From Ophryocystis elektroscirrha (taxonomy: Eukaryota; Apicomplexa; Conoidasida; Neogregarinorida; Ophryocystidae), in NCBI GenBank assembly GCA_030141585.1, contig JAQIFP010000093.1, positions 21,561 through 41,938 of the forward strand: a DNA stretch of 20,378 bases. The letters are read 5' to 3'. Positions 12,982 through 20,378 of this stretch are shown here, in pieces. How positions within the stretch are numbered: the stretch's first letter is position 1; each line of letters opens with the position of its first letter. Under the pieces are notes generated by a model. The model searched no databases, was not told the DNA's origin, and worked only from the letters and a program-made list of their open reading frames with translations. Made by a program: the position numbers and the translations under genes.

Positions 12982-14870
12982 CAATATGTCATATAAGATT
13001 CACTATTATTAAATGTCATATACTATATATCATATATTATATATTTCATATTATATATATATATATATATGTATATATTAGATGCTTATTTATTATATGT
13101 GTATATATTTTATAATATATTTTGATCATTTAATAGTGTTTATTGAGCTGAGTTCAAAGTTTTTACTTTCATGGGCACAAAATGCCTATATCTATAGCAG
13201 TCAATTCCTGTGAATAAAAATGATTGAACCGTTCCCAATAAAGAAAGAGAAGTATTTTTTCCTAAAGTTTTAAACAGTTTCATAGTAAGAAGAGGTATTT
13301 TTTGTGCGTCCTGTGGACTCAATTGTAAAACTGAGTGCTGAATAACATGCTCGATTGGACGCTATATCAAATAATAATATTATGATATATCACTTTATTG
13401 GCATTAAGGTCTTCCCATCCAAACGTTTGAGACACTATATAGGAAGCTTTCGATTTTGATATTGACTCTGGATTCAGTCTTAGTGTTTTTTTACAAGTAT
13501 CAAATGCAGGAAATTTATAGGATTGTAAGGGCTGCATATTGCAAAGGTGAGTTATTAACGTCTTCCTTCACATATAAATAAAAAATGTTTATATGTTACT
13601 TGAGATGCTTGGTGGTCAAACCTTGTCCTGAAGTTTCAAATGGTATATTCGCTATAAAAACTTCAGCTATGTTTTCGAGAACACCTGCAGAAAGTTTAAC
13701 CTGAAGTTGAGTAAATTAGCTGTATTCTTAACGCTATAAATATATAATAAAAAAAAAAAAAAAATTATATGTATCTCGAATATATTTTTCGAGTATGTTT
13801 ACTGAATATATATATATATATATATTATATTTATAATTTTTTCATAATAATTGCACTGAGAATTTAAGACATGATTAAATTAATTCTTATAACTTTAATT
13901 AAAATACCTCCATATTTGAGTTTTCAAGCAAAAGCTCTAAAAAATTGCTGACTGCTTCCCATATTTTAATTTTCAACGATAAATTAGCTTCTTCTTCGAT
14001 AAAATTAAGAAATTCTTGTGACAAAGTGCCATAATGTAGTGCCAGCGAATAAACAACGTCAGATTCAACTTCGATTTCTACTGGTTCAATTCCCACAAGA
14101 TCGTGACTAAGATTGCTTTTCTTTGAATTCAACACTTGTATGATTATATACCAATTACATAACTATTTAATTCGTATGTAGTCCAAATAAAAAACTTTCA
14201 ATATATATACTTATATATATATATATATACATACATATAAATATAAGTATACATATACAAAAAAATATAGATATATCTATACATATATATATATATATAT
14301 TTATATATGTATTTATATATGTATATATATATTTATATATGTATATATATATTTATATATGTATATATATATTTATATATGTATATATATATTTATATAT
14401 GTATATATATATATTTTTATATATGTATATATATATTTATATATGCATACATATATATATGTATATAAATTTATATATGTATATATATTTTTATATATTT
14501 ATATGTATAGATATATCTATATATATAATTTAATAGATGTATGTATATATAGATATATTACAATACAAATTATTAGTAAATATACATAACTTGTTAATAG
14601 CTGATAAGAGTATGGTAAGTGCAATTATCAGTATAATGTAACAAATAATCAATAGTTACTTTTTGTATAAATTTTTGGCTTGATTTTGCGAGATTGTTTG
14701 AAGTGTAGAGGCATTTACGATATTGAGAACTGTATTATGCCCAATACACTGACTAGCATCACATTGAAACATGAAATTTTTTAATATATTGTTTAAATTG
14801 ATTTCTACTAACGTATATTGTGATAGTCATTACTATTATCTTCCAAATTATCTAGTCCAATTTGTAACAT
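4176..14870 (-). CDS. Very large multi-exon protein with a divergent TBC (Rab-GAP) half-domain
   Basis: About 1,800 codons. Exons in order: 14834-14870, 14660-14807, 13908-14106, 13600-13700, 13394-13565, 13167-13361, 12296-12624, about 11910-12046, about 11710-11878, a small exon near 11620-11690, 11225-11452, 10394-11017, 9438-9880, 8194-8953, 7461-7756, 7217-7427, 6504-6800, 6402-6442, 6150-6284, 5762-5869, 5416-5728, 4176-4661. From 11452 to 4176 every junction agrees in phase. The joins near 11700 and 12040-12340 are unresolved, so two adjacent genes cannot be excluded. The exons beginning at 12624 and 4661 have an acceptor and no in-frame ATG, which argues for continuity. The start is the first ATG after an in-frame stop, at 14870. 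Only the TBC-like segment is recognised. The rest is hydrophobic and helical-looking, with a CxxC pair near 5797 and another near 9665, and no clear signal peptide. Confidence 0.6.
4662..5415 (-). other. Long repeat-bearing intron of the large gene
   Basis: A 754-base gap between the exon ending AYTIFN (5416) and the exon starting PTLDKAPG (4661). Donor GTAATT and acceptor TTTCAG are both good, and the phase is 0 on both sides. Most of it (about 4862-5300) is interrupted TATA/CATA repeats whose six-frame translations are Tyr/Ile/Met chains. If this is not an intron, the upstream gene would end with the TAA at 5389. Confidence 0.6.
4862..5300. repeat. TA/CATA simple-repeat tract
   Basis: Pure (TA)n, then a TTTATATA decamer-like run at about 4918-4965, then CATATA/CATAGA variants. 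It fills most of a 754-base intron of the large gene. Confidence 0.85.
5914..5974. repeat. Pure (TA)n microsatellite
   Basis: About 30 uninterrupted TA units, inside the 5870-6149 intron of the large gene. Confidence 0.95.
7876..8090. repeat. TA/TATG simple-repeat tract
   Basis: A pure (TA)n run at about 7876-7912, then interrupted TATATG/TATACA units, inside the 7757-8193 intron of the large gene. Confidence 0.85.
8194..9880 (-). other. TBC-like domain (C-terminal half) in the large protein
   Basis: Two exons, 9438-9880 and 8194-8953, join in phase 2 across a 484-base intron. Their product reads like the second half of a TBC domain: [13 protein letters not shown] matches the EEaFw-l-rl helix, [15 protein letters not shown] matches the P-l-l---G stretch, and [20 protein letters not shown] followed by WDLIL matches the W-ltlF--lp-e---rlWD-ll signature. 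Active TBC proteins carry an arginine finger (IxxDxxR) and a glutamine finger (YxQ) upstream. I see only YSRN where YxQG would be expected and no convincing IxxDxxR. After the domain comes a Ser/Thr/Glu-rich loop and more helical sequence. Assignment rests on motif memory without a profile search. Confidence 0.5.
9070..9275. repeat. AAT/ATT trinucleotide repeats
   Basis: Degenerate AAT/ATT triplets with internal inverted copies, so the strand could fold back on itself. They lie in the 8954-9437 intron of the large gene. The minus-strand reading gives an isoleucine chain that is not a real protein. This is one of the few long introns filled by triplets instead of TA units. Confidence 0.9.
9967..10345. 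repeat. Minisatellite with 12-base unit (ACACATATATAT and variants)
   Basis: More than 25 tandem copies of a 12-base unit, alternating between ACACATATATAT and ACACATATATGT types so that a 24-base higher period is visible in places. It sits in the 9881-10393 intron of the large gene. Because the unit is a multiple of three, frames stay open on both strands. Confidence 0.95.
10394..11452 (-). other. Unrecognised conserved-looking region of the large protein
   Basis: Exons 11225-11452 and 10394-11017 (76 and 208 codons, both in phase 0) encode a Trp- and aromatic-rich stretch, including [55 protein letters not shown] and [20 protein letters not shown]. The pattern of alternating beta-like strands, with a W-x-I-dfqPFe motif, faintly recalls the beta-rich part of VPS13-type lipid-transfer proteins, but I cannot support that name. 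It lies just N-terminal to the TBC-like exons. Confidence 0.4.
12090..12272. repeat. TA-rich simple repeats in an intron of the large gene
   Basis: Interrupted TATATA/CATATA with a pure (TA)n run at about 12243-12270. It lies in the intron between the 12296-12624 exon and the next exon near 12046. Confidence 0.8.
12940..13080. repeat. TA-rich simple repeats in an intron of the large gene
   Basis: Two (TA)n runs (about 12948-12975 and 13048-13070) separated by TATATCATATAT-like sequence, inside the 12625-13166 intron. Confidence 0.8.
14206..14530. repeat. Tandem 20-base unit GTATATATATTTATATAT
   Basis: After a (TA)n start, a unit of about 18-20 bases repeats several times between 14300 and 14450 and then decays. 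It lies in the 553-base intron 14107-14659 of the large gene and accounts for the Tyr/Ile-rich frames on the plus strand there. Confidence 0.85.
14808..14833 (-). other. 26-base intron near the 5' end of the large gene
   Basis: The sequence begins GTAATGAC and ends ACGTTAG. Removing it joins the frame ending LDNLEDN to the frame starting IEINLNNIL in phase 1. Without removal the first frame stops at once and the second has an in-frame TGA. It is the smallest intron I infer here. Confidence 0.6.
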
Positions 14871-14975
14871 TTCTTGATTGATTTGAGTTAATTAATTAGC
14901 CTTTTACATGCATGTGCTTATAAACCCACACAAAATCTTTCATACCATCTATACTATAAAAAAATATAAAAAAAA
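14871..14975. other. Intergenic spacer between PI4K and the large gene
   Basis: Only 105 bases separate the PI4K TAA (14976-14978) from the first usable ATG of the next gene on the same strand. A short open stretch in it (MKDFVWVYKHMH, near 14905-14945) ends at a stop after three more codons and does not splice in phase to the next exon, so I leave it as noncoding. Confidence 0.45.
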
Positions 14976-20078
<5,103 letters not shown>

Positions 20079-20319
20079 CTAAACAACTAATCGCAAATAA
20101 TTAATACCTTCATATATCAAAATTATTCAAAAAAATCTATATTTTGTTTAATAGTATATATTGTACCGTTATATACATTTACCATATTCAATAAACTATA
20201 TTATTAATTATACTTAATTATATATAAATATATATATTTATATATAATTATATAGATAATTATATATAATCATATACTACTATATATAATACTATATCAT
20301 TAATTATATATAAATCATC

Positions 20320-20358
<39 letters not shown>

Positions 20359-20378
20359 TATATATTATATATTATATA
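20079..20378. other. AT-rich right edge, unresolved 5' part of the PI4K gene
   Basis: The acceptor at 20079-20080 (GTTTAG on the minus strand) requires an upstream exon ending one base into a codon. Candidate donors are at 20106-20107 (a 29-base intron, but an in-frame stop comes five codons upstream of it) and near 20183 (preceded by an AG that would leave a 13-base exon). Beyond that the sequence is TA repeats to the end of the window, with a pure run at about 20322-20350. No start codon can be assigned. Confidence 0.5.

Noticed and set aside
14890..14975. Short open stretch MKDFVWVYKHMH as first exon of the large gene
   Set aside because: Its only good donor leaves a phase that gives a stop in the next exon.

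Overview
The window is extremely AT-rich eukaryotic DNA. It holds three protein-coding genes, all on the minus strand, read from high to low coordinates. Coding sequence is broken into many small exons by GT-AG introns, and the gaps are filled with TA-type microsatellites. Stops behave as in the standard code: all three inferred gene ends use TAA, and no internal TAA, TAG or TGA has to be read through once introns are removed. The combination of high AT content, many tiny introns (26-39 bases) and compact spacing fits a small-genome protist. An intron-rich apicomplexan or another alveolate is my best guess, but no marker here proves it.

Region by region, right to left. About 14976-20078 is a type III beta phosphatidylinositol 4-kinase (PI4KB family). 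It is complete from the helical (PIK) region to the stop; its N-terminus is lost in AT-rich DNA at the right edge or beyond it. Its start-proximal exons, the lipid-kinase-unique region, a Lys/Ser-rich linker and the catalytic domain can be joined in phase across 16 introns. About 4176-14870 is one very large gene of roughly 1,800 codons, most of whose junctions are phase-consistent. It contains a divergent TBC (Rab-GAP type) half-domain and is otherwise unrecognised. 425-3995 is a 566-residue protein with two C2 domains, in nine exons whose phases all agree.

All three products point to membranes: a PI4P-producing kinase, a TBC-like Rab regulator and a double C2 protein. Adjacency in a eukaryote is only weak evidence of joint function. 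Intergenic gaps are very short (105 and 180 bases), while many introns are 200-750 bases and full of simple repeats.

Intron sizes fall into two classes: a tight class of 26-39 bases and a loose class above about 60 bases, the longest of which nearly all carry TA-rich arrays. Many long apparent reading frames in the window (Tyr/Ile/Met-rich or Ile-rich) are only translations of these arrays. I see no rRNA, tRNA, CRISPR array or transposase.
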